A DNA stretch of 64,000 nt from Acidovorax sp. 107 (GTDB lineage Bacteria; Pseudomonadota; Gammaproteobacteria; Burkholderiales; Burkholderiaceae_C). Where the stretch lies: the NCBI RefSeq assembly GCF_003058055.1, contig NZ_QBTZ01000002.1, positions 62,001-126,000 on the forward strand. Reading direction: 5' to 3'. The translations under genes were made by a program, and so were the position numbers. The notes below the pieces were generated by a model, which saw only the letters and a program-made list of their open reading frames with translations, was not told the origin of the DNA and did not search any database. Positions 37,265 through 46,425 of this stretch are shown one piece after another (the first letter of the stretch is position 1; every line of letters begins with the position of its first letter).

Positions 37265-39214
37265 TCAAACCTCCTGCACCGAGAGTTGGCGTTCGATGGT
37301 GCCGACCTCCCCGGACTCGTATGTGATCCGCGCTTTCATCGTGACCGTTTTCTGTCCGCCGTAGATCGCATCGATGATGGGCGCATAACGCTCTTCCACC
37401 ACGTTGCGGCGCAGCTTGCGGGTGCGTGTGATCTCGCCATCATCGGGGTCGAACTCCTTGTGCAGCGACACGAAATGGCGCAGCTTCAGCCCATCCGGGA
37501 GGATGCTGTTGACGCGCTGAATCGCGGTCGCGATCAGTTGCATCACCTCGGGTGTTTGCGACAGATCGGCGTAGGACATGTAGGAAATGCCCCGCACCTC
37601 GGCCCAATGGCCTACCGTTTCCTTGTCGATGCAGATGATGGCCGCCAGTGTGTCGCGACCGCTTCCGAGCACCGCCACGTCCTTGATGTATGGACTGAAC
37701 TTGAGGCGGTTCTCGATGTAGTTCGGGATGTAGCGTTCGCCTTGGGCGGTATGCACCACCTCCGACAAGCGCCCGAGCACCACCATATGCCCGTCAGGCT
37801 CGACATAACCGGCATCGCCCGTGCGCAGCCAGCCATCCGCCAGCGCTTCCTGGGAGGCTTTTTCCAGCTTGTAGTAGCCGGAGAACACGCTCCCGGAGCG
37901 CACCATGATCTCGCCGTTGTCGCTGATTTTGACCTCGACGCCCGGCAATGGCCTGCCGACCGTGTGCAGGCGCACTTCCTCGGCGTCCTGCAAGGCATTG
38001 AAGGCACTGCTTTCGGTCTGGCCATAGAACTGGCGCAGTTTCACGCCCAGCGCGCGGTAAAAAACAAAGGTGTCTTCGCCAATGGCTTCGCCGCCGGTGA
38101 AGGCACTGCGCAGGCGGGTCAGGCCCAGCTGGTCCTTGATCGGCCCGAAGACCAGCCATTCGCCCAGCTGGCGCATCAGACGCTCTTTCAGGCCGGGCTG
38201 TTTTCCCTCGAGCTTGCGCCGTTCGGCGGCCAGCGCGGAGTTCATGAAAACATCGTAGAGCCATTTCTTGAGCGGCGTCGAATCCTCCATGCGCACCTGG
38301 ATGGTGGTCAGCATGTTGTCCCAGCTGCGGGGTGCCGCCAGATAGAAGGTGGGAGCGACCTCGCGCAGGTCGTGCAGCACCGTTTCCTGGCGCTCGGGAA
38401 TGTTGATGGTGAAATGCATCGCGATACCCGCGCCCACCGTGATGGCAAAGTCACCCACCCAGGCCATGGGCAGGTAGGCGAGTATGGTTTCGCCAAAGGT
38501 GAAGGCGCCCCCCCGATGGGCGTTGCCCACGCCGGCCAGCAGATTTCTGTGGCTCAGCACGACCCCTTTGGGTTTGCCCGTGGTGCCCGACGAGTGTACA
38601 AACACGGCGGGTCCGTCGGGCTGGGCACGTTCGATCAAGGCGTTTCGCAGTTTCGGCTCGGCACGCAGGCGATCCGCACCGATGGCCAGCAGCTTGTCCC
38701 ACGACACCAATCCGGGATTGGGATAGCTGGCCAAGCCGCGCGGCTCGTCGTAAATGATGTGGTCAATCGGCTTGTCCTGATCCCCCAGATCGAGTACCTT
38801 GTCGACCTGTTCCTGGTCTTCGGCCAGGACGAAGCGGACATGCGCCTCGTGCATGAAGTGACGTATTTCGTCATGCGTGGCGTCGGGGTAAACCGGCATC
38901 GCGTAGCCGCCCAGCATGCCGGCGGCGAGCATGCCCATGTAGAGCCGGGGCCGGTTGTCACCCAGCACCAGCAAGGCATCTTCGCGATCAAACCCAAGAT
39001 GCTCCATGCCCGCCGCGCAGGCCAGGGTGTCGTCGAGCAGCTGTGACCAGCTGGTTTCCTGCCAGATGCCCAGATGCTTTTCGCGCATCGCCACGCGCTG
39101 GCCCAGCAGTTCGGCGTTGCGGGCCAGAATCCGGATGAGGGTGGTGCCGGGGCCCAGATCCCATGGGGTGTTGCCGTTCTTGACGGTGTCGATGTCAGCG
39201 CGTCGCATGCGCAC
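37265..39214 (-). CDS. Long-chain-type acyl-CoA ligase embedded in the second Liv operon
   Basis: A 649-residue AMP-forming ligase. A3 is 'FVHSSGTTGKPKGVVLSHRN', A5 'QFYGQTESSAFNAL' and A7 'GWLRTGDAGYVEPDGHM'. The A8 hinge is unusual: 'GRLSEVVHTAQGERYIPNYI' in place of the common GRxK..I...G pattern. It starts within the end of livG (20-base overlap; an in-frame ATG at 39208 would shorten this slightly). It is about 30 residues longer than the first embedded ligase and clearly not a recent copy of it. Confidence 0.9.
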   Translation of the reverse strand: MRMRRADIDTVKNGNTPWDLGPGTTLIRILARNAELLGQRVAMREKHLGIWQETSWSQLLDDTLACAAGMEHLGFDREDALLVLGDNRPRLYMGMLAAGMLGGYAMPVYPDATHDEIRHFMHEAHVRFVLAEDQEQVDKVLDLGDQDKPIDHIIYDEPRGLASYPNPGLVSWDKLLAIGADRLRAEPKLRNALIERAQPDGPAVFVHSSGTTGKPKGVVLSHRNLLAGVGNAHRGGAFTFGETILAYLPMAWVGDFAITVGAGIAMHFTINIPERQETVLHDLREVAPTFYLAAPRSWDNMLTTIQVRMEDSTPLKKWLYDVFMNSALAAERRKLEGKQPGLKERLMRQLGEWLVFGPIKDQLGLTRLRSAFTGGEAIGEDTFVFYRALGVKLRQFYGQTESSAFNALQDAEEVRLHTVGRPLPGVEVKISDNGEIMVRSGSVFSGYYKLEKASQEALADGWLRTGDAGYVEPDGHMVVLGRLSEVVHTAQGERYIPNYIENRLKFSPYIKDVAVLGSGRDTLAAIICIDKETVGHWAEVRGISYMSYADLSQTPEVMQLIATAIQRVNSILPDGLKLRHFVSLHKEFDPDDGEITRTRKLRRNVVEERYAPIIDAIYGGQKTVTMKARITYESGEVGTIERQLSVQEV

Positions 39215-40046
39215 CCCCCAGATAGGCCTTGATCACGCGTTCATCCTTCATCACCTCGGCCGGAATCCCGGTTCCTATGGTTTCACCGTAGCTGAGCACC
39301 ATCATGCGATCACAGATGCCGGTGATCACGTCCATGTGGTGTTCGATCAGCAGCACGGTGACGTTGCGTTCGTCACGCGCGTCGAGAATGAAACGCGCCA
39401 TGTATTCCTTTTCCTCCTGGTTCATGCCGGCCATGGGTTCGTCAAGAATGAGGAAACTGGGTTCGGCCACCAGCGCGCGCGCCAGTTCGACCCGCTTTTT
39501 CAGGCCGATCGGAATGCTGTCCACAAGTTCGTCGCGCACGCTCTGGAGCTGCATGAAGTCGATGATTTCCTCGACCTTGAGCCGGTGCGCCATCTCATCC
39601 TGTCGGCCCAGCCACCAATACAGGGCGGTTTTGACCACACCGGGCTTCATGTGGATGTGACGGCCCAGCAGGATGTTGTCGAGCACGCTCATGCCGTTGA
39701 ACAGCGCCAGATTCTGGAAAGTGCGGGCCACGCCCAGGGTGGCCACCTTGTGCGGCGCCATGCCGGTGATGTCGTGGCCATTGAGCCATATGCTGCCGAC
39801 CTGCGGTGGGAAGAAGCCGGTGATAGCGTTGGTCATGGTCGTCTTGCCGCTGCCGTTGGGTCCGACCAGGCCAAAAATTTCCCCGCGCTCGATGCGCAGA
39901 TGGACCCCGGTCACCGCGACCAGACCGCCGAATCGCCGCTCCAGCCCCCGGCATTCGAGAACGGGGATGGTGGCCTCGTCGCTGGCTTGCATCGAAGCCG
40001 CCCCCTGCTCTCTGGCGCTGCGATGGGTACTGATGGTGTTGATCAC
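39195..40046 (-). CDS. livG: ABC transporter ATPase LivG (system 2), first gene of its operon
   Basis: A 283-residue ATPase. Walker A is 'GPNGSGKTTMTNAI', Walker B 'FLILDEPMAGMNQEE' and the switch His is in 'VTVLLIEHHMDVI'. The first 20-25 residues before 'IPVLECRGLERRFGG' are not conserved, so the true start may be the internal 'MQASDEAT'. The order livG-ligase-livH-livM-livF-binding protein differs from system 1 only in where livF sits. A TetR-like site lies about 100 bases upstream. Confidence 0.92.
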   Translation of the reverse strand: MINTISTHRSAREQGAASMQASDEATIPVLECRGLERRFGGLVAVTGVHLRIERGEIFGLVGPNGSGKTTMTNAITGFFPPQVGSIWLNGHDITGMAPHKVATLGVARTFQNLALFNGMSVLDNILLGRHIHMKPGVVKTALYWWLGRQDEMAHRLKVEEIIDFMQLQSVRDELVDSIPIGLKKRVELARALVAEPSFLILDEPMAGMNQEEKEYMARFILDARDERNVTVLLIEHHMDVITGICDRMMVLSYGETIGTGIPAEVMKDERVIKAYLGGAHATR

Positions 40047-40146
40047 TGAAGGTGCCTATGACATTGAAGGGGTGGACCATGTGCTCGATGGCAACTTGCC
40101 AGCCCAATTGCTGCTTCACATAAAAAATCTAATCCATAATACGTCG

Positions 40147-40160
40147 AACGTTAGTTAGGG
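40147..40160. promoter_or_regulatory. Probable TetR operator upstream of the second Liv operon (site 4)
   Basis: AACGTTAGTTAGGG carries the AAC-GTTA-GTTAG core in the intergenic region between the CoA transferase stop (40197) and the livG start (40046), about 100 bases before livG. Confidence 0.5.
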
Positions 40161-40196
40161 GCCACGGGGGTTTCCCTAGTTCTTTCCAGCGGGCGT

Positions 40197-41411
40197 TCAT
40201 GCCGCTGCTTGTTGCACAGTACCCCGCGCAATCAGGGCGTCAATGGTGGCAACGCCGTAGCCATGCTCTAGTAGCAGCTCGCGCGTGTGCTGGCCAAAGC
40301 GCGGCGGGGCGCTGTGCGCCCGGCCTGGTGTACGTGACAGCTTGACCGGGATGCCGATGCCCGACATTCCCTCCACCTGCACCACCATGTCGCGATGTAG
40401 GGTGTGCGGGGCGGTCAAGACCTGAGGAACGGTTCTGACTGCGCCTGCGGGAATGCCGGCTGCCAGCAGTTCCTGGCACAGCCACTCGCCATCCACCTTC
40501 AGCAAATGCTCTTCGAGCAGAGCGCGCAGCGCATCGCGGTGTTGCAAACGGTCGGCGTTGGTGGCAAAACGCGGCTCCTCGGCCAACTCGGGTCGGCCGA
40601 GGAACTCGCACAGTTTTTTCCACTGTCCGTTGTTGCCGATCCCCAGGAAGACCTCGCAGGTCTGGGTCGGAAACTTGTCGTAGGGCACGATGTTGGAATG
40701 CGCATTGCCGCTGAGCGTGGGTGTCTGGCCCGACTGCAGCCAGTTGGCGCTTTGCGGGTGCAGCAGCGACACGGCGGTGTCGTACAGCGTGGCCTCGACG
40801 AACTGCCCGCGCCCGGAACGCTGGCGTTCGATCACCGCCAGCAGCACGCCGATCACGGCCGACAGGCCGGTGGCGATGTCCACCACCGGGACGCCGACCC
40901 GCAGCGCTCCGGTGTCCGGCGTGCCGTTGACGCTCATCAGGCCGCCCAGCGCCTGTGCCACGGCGTCGTAGCCCGGCGCGCCGCCCAGTGGCCCATTGGC
41001 GCCGAAGCCGCTGACGCGGCAGTGGATCAGGCGCGGGAAGCGTTCGCGCATCGTCTGATCATGGCCTATGCCCCAGCGTTCCAGCGTGCCGATCTTGAAG
41101 TTCTCGATCAGCACGTCGGCATCCGCCAGCATCTTGAGCACAATCTCGCGCCCCTCGGGCAGGGACAGGTCGATCACGATGTCGCGCTTGTTGCGGTTCA
41201 GGCCGTTGTAGTAGGCGGCGGTGCCGTCGTCGGCAAAGGGCGGGCCCCAAGCGCGGGTCTCGTCGCCGGCGGGCGGCTCGACCTTGATGACGTGGGCGCC
41301 GTGGTCGGCCAGGATCTGGCCGCAGTAAGGCCCGCCGAGCACGCGCGACAGGTCGATCACCTTCAGACCGGCCAGCGCACCGAAGACTGGGAGGGAGAGG
41401 CGTGTGTTCAT
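40197..41411 (-). CDS. Class III (CaiB/BaiF) CoA transferase
   Basis: A 404-residue family III CoA transferase, interlocked-dimer type. 'VIDLSRVLGGPYCGQILADH' is the N-terminal signature, 'NRNKRDIVIDL' follows, and the active-site Asp is in 'GGAPGYDAVAQALGGLM' near residue 168. It moves CoA between acyl-CoA and a free acid, here perhaps onto a pathway intermediate. It lies 9 bases after an acyl-CoA dehydrogenase gene and is the last gene of the minus-strand beta-oxidation block that begins at 52480. Confidence 0.92.
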   Translation of the reverse strand: MNTRLSLPVFGALAGLKVIDLSRVLGGPYCGQILADHGAHVIKVEPPAGDETRAWGPPFADDGTAAYYNGLNRNKRDIVIDLSLPEGREIVLKMLADADVLIENFKIGTLERWGIGHDQTMRERFPRLIHCRVSGFGANGPLGGAPGYDAVAQALGGLMSVNGTPDTGALRVGVPVVDIATGLSAVIGVLLAVIERQRSGRGQFVEATLYDTAVSLLHPQSANWLQSGQTPTLSGNAHSNIVPYDKFPTQTCEVFLGIGNNGQWKKLCEFLGRPELAEEPRFATNADRLQHRDALRALLEEHLLKVDGEWLCQELLAAGIPAGAVRTVPQVLTAPHTLHRDMVVQVEGMSGIGIPVKLSRTPGRAHSAPPRFGQHTRELLLEHGYGVATIDALIARGTVQQAAA

Positions 41412-41420
41412 GGTGGCTTG

Positions 41421-42587
41421 TCAGTACGAGCGCGGCAGGCCCATCACATGCTCGGCGATGTGGTTGAGCACCATTTCACGGTTCAGCGGCGCGGTGCGCA
41501 GCAGTCGCACCAGGCCGTACAGATCGTACATGCCGTATTCCTTGGTGAAGCCGTTGCCGCCGAAGCACTGGATCGCACTGTCAACGGCGTGGATCCCGGC
41601 CTCGGCGGCGGCGTACTTGGCCATGTTGGCAAATTCGCCGGCTGGCAGGCCCTGGTCGAAGGCCCAGGCGGCCTTGAGCGCCATCAGCGAGGCCATCTCG
41701 ATCTCGCTGCGCGCCATGGCCAGCGGATGCTGCACGCCTTGGTGGGCGCCGATGGGGGTGTTGTTGAACACCTTGCGGTCGTTGGCGTAGGCCACCGCCT
41801 TCTTCAGCGCGAAGCGGCCGACGCCGGTGCACAGGCCCGACAGGATGATGCGCTCGGGGTTGAGCGTGTCGAACAGGATGCTGAAGCCCTTGTCCACTTC
41901 GCCCAGCACGTCGGCTTCGGTGAGCTCCACATCGTCGAAGAACAGTTGCCACTGCGTCTCGGGCACCGGGAAGGCGACCGGAATCAGCGTCTTGCTGATG
42001 CCTTTCTTCTTCATGTCCACCATGAAGATGGTGAAGCCGTCGGTTTTCTTCTTCACGTCGGCGCGCGGCGTGGTGCGCGTGACGACCATGGCGTAGTCGG
42101 CGCAGTTGGCATCGGTGATGAAGACCTTCTGGCCATTGAGCCGAAAACCGCCCTGGCCGTCGGGCCTGGCGATGCTGGTGATCTCGATCGAGTTGGAGCC
42201 GGCGTTCGGCTCGGTGATGGCGAAGCAGAACTTGATCTCGCCGGCGCAGCCGCCCGGCAGAAAGCGGCGCTTCATGTCCTCGCTGGCGTGCTTGGCCAGC
42301 AGGCCCATGGTCATGGTCGGGCCGACCACCAGGTTCAGCAGCGGAATGCCGTTGTTGGCCAGGCCCTCCATGAACAGCAGCATCTCGGTCATGCCCTGGC
42401 CGGCGCCGCCGTAGGCCTCGGGCACCATGATGCCGAGAAAGCCGTCGTCGGTGATCTGCTGGTACAGCTCGGTCGGACGCTCGTTCTTCTCGGCGTAGCC
42501 GCGCCAGTAGTTATGGTCGAACTGCTTCGAGATACGATCGCCGTACTCGTAGATCATCCGTTGTTCTTGGGTCAGCTGGAAGTTCAT
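41421..42587 (-). CDS. Acyl-CoA dehydrogenase with isovaleryl-type catalytic Glu
   Basis: A 388-residue acyl-CoA dehydrogenase. 'FAITEPNAGSNSIE' is the flavin loop, and 'DRKVFNNTPIGAHQGVQH' the RxxF FAD segment. Where MCAD has its Glu the sequence is 'RTAPLNREM', without Glu; 'DTLNPERIIL' supplies Glu at the isovaleryl/long-chain position. The ending 'EHVMGLPRSY' is shared with the 49243 enzyme ('EKVLGLPKSY'), suggesting a common subfamily. It lies between a crotonase gene and the CoA transferase. Confidence 0.9.
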   Translation of the reverse strand: MNFQLTQEQRMIYEYGDRISKQFDHNYWRGYAEKNERPTELYQQITDDGFLGIMVPEAYGGAGQGMTEMLLFMEGLANNGIPLLNLVVGPTMTMGLLAKHASEDMKRRFLPGGCAGEIKFCFAITEPNAGSNSIEITSIARPDGQGGFRLNGQKVFITDANCADYAMVVTRTTPRADVKKKTDGFTIFMVDMKKKGISKTLIPVAFPVPETQWQLFFDDVELTEADVLGEVDKGFSILFDTLNPERIILSGLCTGVGRFALKKAVAYANDRKVFNNTPIGAHQGVQHPLAMARSEIEMASLMALKAAWAFDQGLPAGEFANMAKYAAAEAGIHAVDSAIQCFGGNGFTKEYGMYDLYGLVRLLRTAPLNREMVLNHIAEHVMGLPRSY

Positions 42588-42599
42588 GGAGGCCGCTCC

Positions 42600-43403
42600 T
42601 TATTGCTGGGTGGAAGGAAACTTGGGCGCGCGCTTCTCGCGCACCGAGGCCACGCCTTCCTTGGCGTCCTCGCCGAGGAAGCACAGCATTTCCATGGCCA
42701 GCGAGCTCTCGAAGATCGGGCGCGCCACGTTCATCCAGCCGTTCAGGGAGCGCTTGGTCAGGCGGATCGCCTGCTGGCTGCCATTGGCCAGTTTGTTGGC
42801 CACGGCCATGGCCTTGTCCATCAGCTCGGCGCGCGGCACGCACAGGCTGACCAGGCCGATGCGTTCGGCTTCCTTGCCGTTGACGAAATCAGCCGTCATC
42901 AGGTAGTACTTGGCCTTGGCCATGCCGCACAGCAGCGGCCACAGGATGGCGGCGTGGTCGCCGGCGGCGACGCCGATCTTGACGTGGCCGTCGGTGATCT
43001 TGGCTTCCTCGGCCATGATGCTGATGTCGGCCAGGAAGGCCACGGCCAGGCCAGCGCCCACGGCCACGCCGTTGATGGCCGAGATGATGGGCTTGTCGCA
43101 GGCCATCATGTTGTAGACCACGTCCGAAGCCTCAGTCATCGTGTTGGCGATTTCCTTGGGGTTACCGACCATGTTGGCCACCCATTCGAGGTCGCCGCCG
43201 GCCGAGAAGGCCTGGTCGCCCGCGCCAGTGATGACCGCGACCCGGGTCTTGGCGTCATCGTTGACGACGCCCCAGATCTTGGTCAGCTCCCAGTGCAGAC
43301 GGCCATTGGTGGCGTTCATCACCTCGGGGCGGTTGATGGTGATGAGCAGCACGCCGTTGGGGCGGTGGTCGAAGGTGAGGAATTGAAAGTCAGCGTAGTT
43401 CAT
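42600..43403 (-). CDS. Crotonase-fold protein lacking both hydratase Glu residues
   Basis: A 267-residue enoyl-CoA hydratase/isomerase family member starting '[17 protein letters not shown]'; the longer frame to 43724 overlaps the MaoC gene. The oxyanion loop 'FSAGGDLEW' is present. The two catalytic Glu positions of enoyl-CoA hydratase are replaced: '[16 protein letters not shown]' and '[15 protein letters not shown]'. It is therefore unlikely to be a plain hydratase; isomerase, hydrolase or another crotonase reaction is possible. It lies 12 bases upstream of an acyl-CoA dehydrogenase gene. Confidence 0.88.
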   Translation of the reverse strand: MNYADFQFLTFDHRPNGVLLITINRPEVMNATNGRLHWELTKIWGVVNDDAKTRVAVITGAGDQAFSAGGDLEWVANMVGNPKEIANTMTEASDVVYNMMACDKPIISAINGVAVGAGLAVAFLADISIMAEEAKITDGHVKIGVAAGDHAAILWPLLCGMAKAKYYLMTADFVNGKEAERIGLVSLCVPRAELMDKAMAVANKLANGSQQAIRLTKRSLNGWMNVARPIFESSLAMEMLCFLGEDAKEGVASVREKRAPKFPSTQQ

Positions 43404-43446
43404 CGGAAGGCTCCTTGAGAAAAAAGAAAAAAAAGGCCATGGACGG

Positions 43447-44304
43447 TCAGCGCAGCTCGGCGCGACCGTTGTTGAGCACCACCACATCGCGTTCGACGGC
43501 GCGGGCCCGAAACGAAACGACGTTGCCGTCCACCCAGACTTCAGTGCGTATCGTCTCGCCGGGGTACACGGGCGAGGAGAAACGCACGTCCATGGCGCGC
43601 AGGGCATGGGGATCGCCGCCGCAGACGCTCCGGGTGAGGGCCCAGCCGGCAATGCCATAGGTGGCCAGGCCGTGCAGGATGGGCCGCTCGAAGCCGGCCG
43701 CGCGCGCCACCGCGGGTTCGGCATGCAGGGGGTTGTAGTCGCCCGAGAGCCGGTAGATCAGCGCGGCGCGCGGCTGGGTGGCGAAGTCGAGGCTGTGATC
43801 GGACGTGCGCGCGGGCAGTTCGTGCACGGCTTTGACCGGGCCGGTGGGGCCGCCAAAGCCACCGTCGGCGCGGCAGAAGGTGGTCGAACTCAGGGTGGCC
43901 AGCAGTTCGCCGCAGGCGGCGTCATGCACCGTGCGCTCGGTATAAACCAGCGCGCCCTTGCCCGGGCCTTTGTCGATGAGCCCGGTGACCTTGGTCCGCC
44001 CGATCACCTCGCCCTCGGGGGCGGGCAGGCGATGGATGCGCAGCCCTTGCTCGCCATGCACCAGGCGCACGGCGTCGATGCCCGTGGCCGGGTCTTTCAT
44101 CCACATGCCGGGGTAGCCCAGCACCACCGGCAGCGTGGGCAACGCCAGCAGGTCTTTCTCATAGACGAAGCGCAGCTCGGCCTCGTTGGTCGGGTCGGCG
44201 CCCAGGCCGATGCCCAGCGCGTACAGCAGGGTGTCGCGCTGCGTGTAGCGATGGCGCACGTCCTCGAACGGCCACGCCATCAGTCGGTCGTAGTGGATCG
44301 CCAT
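43447..44304 (-). CDS. MaoC-type (R)-enoyl-CoA hydratase 2
   Basis: A 285-residue double hot-dog hydratase, start 'MAIHYDRLMAWPF' at ATG 44304, 14 bases after the SDR stop. The hydratase-2 motif 'YRLSGDYNPLHAEPAVARAA' near residue 190 holds the catalytic Asp and His, and the N-terminal half is a degenerate hot-dog fold. It makes a 3-hydroxyacyl-CoA of R configuration. With the preceding SDR it forms the two activities fused in peroxisomal multifunctional enzyme 2, as used for branched and steroid side chains. Confidence 0.92.
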   Translation of the reverse strand: MAIHYDRLMAWPFEDVRHRYTQRDTLLYALGIGLGADPTNEAELRFVYEKDLLALPTLPVVLGYPGMWMKDPATGIDAVRLVHGEQGLRIHRLPAPEGEVIGRTKVTGLIDKGPGKGALVYTERTVHDAACGELLATLSSTTFCRADGGFGGPTGPVKAVHELPARTSDHSLDFATQPRAALIYRLSGDYNPLHAEPAVARAAGFERPILHGLATYGIAGWALTRSVCGGDPHALRAMDVRFSSPVYPGETIRTEVWVDGNVVSFRARAVERDVVVLNNGRAELR

Positions 44305-44318
44305 GGCGTCGCTTCGCT

Positions 44319-45239
44319 TCAGACCGGATCCCAGGAGAACACGATGTTCGAGCTCTCCAGCGGATAAAAGTTTTGCTTCATGGCGGGCAGCACGCGTTCG
44401 GCGATGGTCTCGGGTGTCCAGCCTTCGCTGGTGTGCATGCCGCGGATCGGGCGCGACTGGCTCATGAGGAAGATCTCGTTGCCGCGCACGGCGAAGATCT
44501 GGGCCGTGACGTCGGCCGCCGCATCGCTGGCCAGGAAAGTGGCCATGGGCGCAATCTGCTCGGTGCCGAGCTTCTTCAGCTTTTCCACGCGGGCTTGCTG
44601 CTCGGGCGTGTCGGTCGGAATGGCGCCGATCATGCGGCTCCAGGCAAAGGGCGAGATGCAGTTGGAGCGCACGTTGTAACGCTGCATGTCGCCGGCGATG
44701 TGGCGTGACATGGCCACGATGCCCAGCTTGGCGGCGGCGTAGTTGGCCTGCCCCAGGTTGCCGATCAGACCCGAAGTCGAAGTCATGTGCACGTAGGCGC
44801 CCGATTTTTGCGTTTTGAAGTGCGGCGCGGCGGCGCGCGAAGTGAAGAAGCTGCCGTTGAGGTGCACGTCGATCACGGCGCTCCACTCTTCGGGCGACAT
44901 ATTGAAGAACAGCCGGTCGCGCAGAATGCCGGCGTTGTTGACCACGATGTCAATCTGCCCGAAGGTGTCAACGGCACATTCGATGATGCGGTTGGCCGTC
45001 GACCAGGTCGACACGCTGTCGGTGCTGAGCACGGCCTGGCCGCCGGCGGCCTTGATCTCGTTGACGACTTGCTGGCCGTGGCTGGCGTCGTTGCCCTCGC
45101 CGCCGACGGAAGCGCCGATGTCGTTGACCACCACCTTGGCGCCCTGCGCCGCCATCTGCAGTGCGATATCCCGGCCGATACCCCGGCCCGCGCCGGTGAC
45201 CACGGCCACCTTGTCTTGCAGCATGGTGCCTTTGTTCAT
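44319..45239 (-). CDS. SDR 3-hydroxyacyl-CoA dehydrogenase (MFE-2-like)
   Basis: A 306-residue short-chain dehydrogenase. 'VVTGAGRGIGRDIALQMAAQ' binds the cofactor, with the Asp in 'VVVNDIGASVGGEG' typical of the NAD-dependent 17-beta-HSD4 dehydrogenase domain. 'NNAGILRDRLFFNMSPEEW' and catalytic 'YAAAKLGI' follow. The C-terminal extension of about 50 residues is as in that group. It lies next to the MaoC hydratase, so both probably act on the same 2-enoyl/3-hydroxy-acyl-CoA. Confidence 0.92.
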   Translation of the reverse strand: MNKGTMLQDKVAVVTGAGRGIGRDIALQMAAQGAKVVVNDIGASVGGEGNDASHGQQVVNEIKAAGGQAVLSTDSVSTWSTANRIIECAVDTFGQIDIVVNNAGILRDRLFFNMSPEEWSAVIDVHLNGSFFTSRAAAPHFKTQKSGAYVHMTSTSGLIGNLGQANYAAAKLGIVAMSRHIAGDMQRYNVRSNCISPFAWSRMIGAIPTDTPEQQARVEKLKKLGTEQIAPMATFLASDAAADVTAQIFAVRGNEIFLMSQSRPIRGMHTSEGWTPETIAERVLPAMKQNFYPLESSNIVFSWDPV

Positions 45240-45267
45240 GAAATGACTCCTGTTTGTTGATGAAAGA

Positions 45268-46425
45268 TCAGACGGTGGCGGCCGTGCCCAGCAGGGCCGT
45301 CACCTGGCTTGAAAGAACGCCGCCGTTGCCATGGCACAGCGCGACCTCGGCGCCGCGCACCTGCCGCGCCCCGGCCTCGGCGCGCAGTTGCTGCACCGCT
45401 TCGATCAGCAGGAACATGCCGTACATGCCGGGGTGGCAGCACGACAGACCGCCACCATTGGTGTTGACCGGCAGCGCGCCGCCCGGCGCGATGCGCCCGT
45501 TGCGCACAAAAGCGCCGCCTTCGCCCTTGGCGCAAAAGCCCAGGTCTTCGAGGAACAGCAGCGTGTTGATGGTGAAGGCGTCGTACAGCTCCAGCACGTC
45601 CACGTCCTTCGGTGCCAGCCCGGCCATGGCGAAGGCGCGTGGCCCGGACTCGGCGGCGGCGGTCACCGTCAGGTCGGGCATGGAGCCGATCTGGCGATGC
45701 CAAGTGGCGGCTGCCGCGCCCAGCACGTAGACCGGTGGCTTGGGAAAGTCGCGCGCCCGCTCGCTGCGCACCAGCACCAGGGCGCCGCCGCCATCGGTGA
45801 CCAGGCAGCAATCGAGCACCGACAGCGGGTCGCTCACCAAGCGCGCGGCCAGCACCTGCTCGATGCTGAGCGGTTCGCGCGCGTGCGCCAGCGGATTGAG
45901 CCGCGCCCATTGACGCGCCGCCACCGCGATGTGCGCCAGATCTTCGCGCGTGCTGCCGTACTGGTGCATGTGGCGCGCGGCGGCCAGGGCGTAGCTGGAG
46001 ATCGGGTAGCGCGGCTCGTAAGGCGCCTCGTACAAAGGGGTCTCGGCCATCGACTTGAGCTTGCCGAAGCCCGAACCCTGGTTGCTGCCATAGCAAATGA
46101 GCGCCACCTCGCACTGGCCGGTGTGCAGGGCCATGGCGGCGGTGAGCAGGTGGCCCACGTAAGACGAGCCGCCGACCATGGTGGCTTCACAGAACTTGGG
46201 CTTGAGCCCCAAGTATTCGGCCACCGACAGGCCGGCCAGGAAGTAGTAGGACGAGCCGGTGAACAGGCCATCGACATCGGACAGCTTCAGACCGGCATCG
46301 GCCAGCGCGCCGTGCACCGCTTCGCCCAGGATTTCGAGCGCGCTGCGGCCGGGCGCCATGGGCACGCCGCCCAGGCTGGCGCCGACGATGGCGGCGGCAC
46401 CGCGCAGAGGGGAAGCAGTGCTCAT
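45268..46425 (-). CDS. Thiolase-fold protein without the usual nucleophilic Cys, second copy
   Basis: A 385-residue thiolase/SCP2-family protein. The nucleophile loop reads 'EATMVGGSSYVGHLLTAAMA', with no Cys at the expected place, while 'NTNGGGLSCCHPGMYG' keeps the Asn/His loop. The gene overlaps its DUF35 partner by 4 bases. Its relation to the 7814 protein is distant. Cys-less members with a DUF35 partner (Ltp2-like) cleave 3-hydroxyacyl-CoAs by retro-aldol chemistry, so an aldolase role is the leading inference. The precise reaction is unknown. Confidence 0.85.
   Translation of the reverse strand: MSTASPLRGAAAIVGASLGGVPMAPGRSALEILGEAVHGALADAGLKLSDVDGLFTGSSYYFLAGLSVAEYLGLKPKFCEATMVGGSSYVGHLLTAAMALHTGQCEVALICYGSNQGSGFGKLKSMAETPLYEAPYEPRYPISSYALAAARHMHQYGSTREDLAHIAVAARQWARLNPLAHAREPLSIEQVLAARLVSDPLSVLDCCLVTDGGGALVLVRSERARDFPKPPVYVLGAAAATWHRQIGSMPDLTVTAAAESGPRAFAMAGLAPKDVDVLELYDAFTINTLLFLEDLGFCAKGEGGAFVRNGRIAPGGALPVNTNGGGLSCCHPGMYGMFLLIEAVQQLRAEAGARQVRGAEVALCHGNGGVLSSQVTALLGTAATV

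Noticed and set aside
40404..43418. A 1004-codon open frame on the plus strand
   Set aside because: It lies opposite the CoA transferase, acyl-CoA dehydrogenase and crotonase genes, has a His/Gly/Val-rich low-complexity composition typical of the antisense frame of GC-rich genes, and resembles no protein family.
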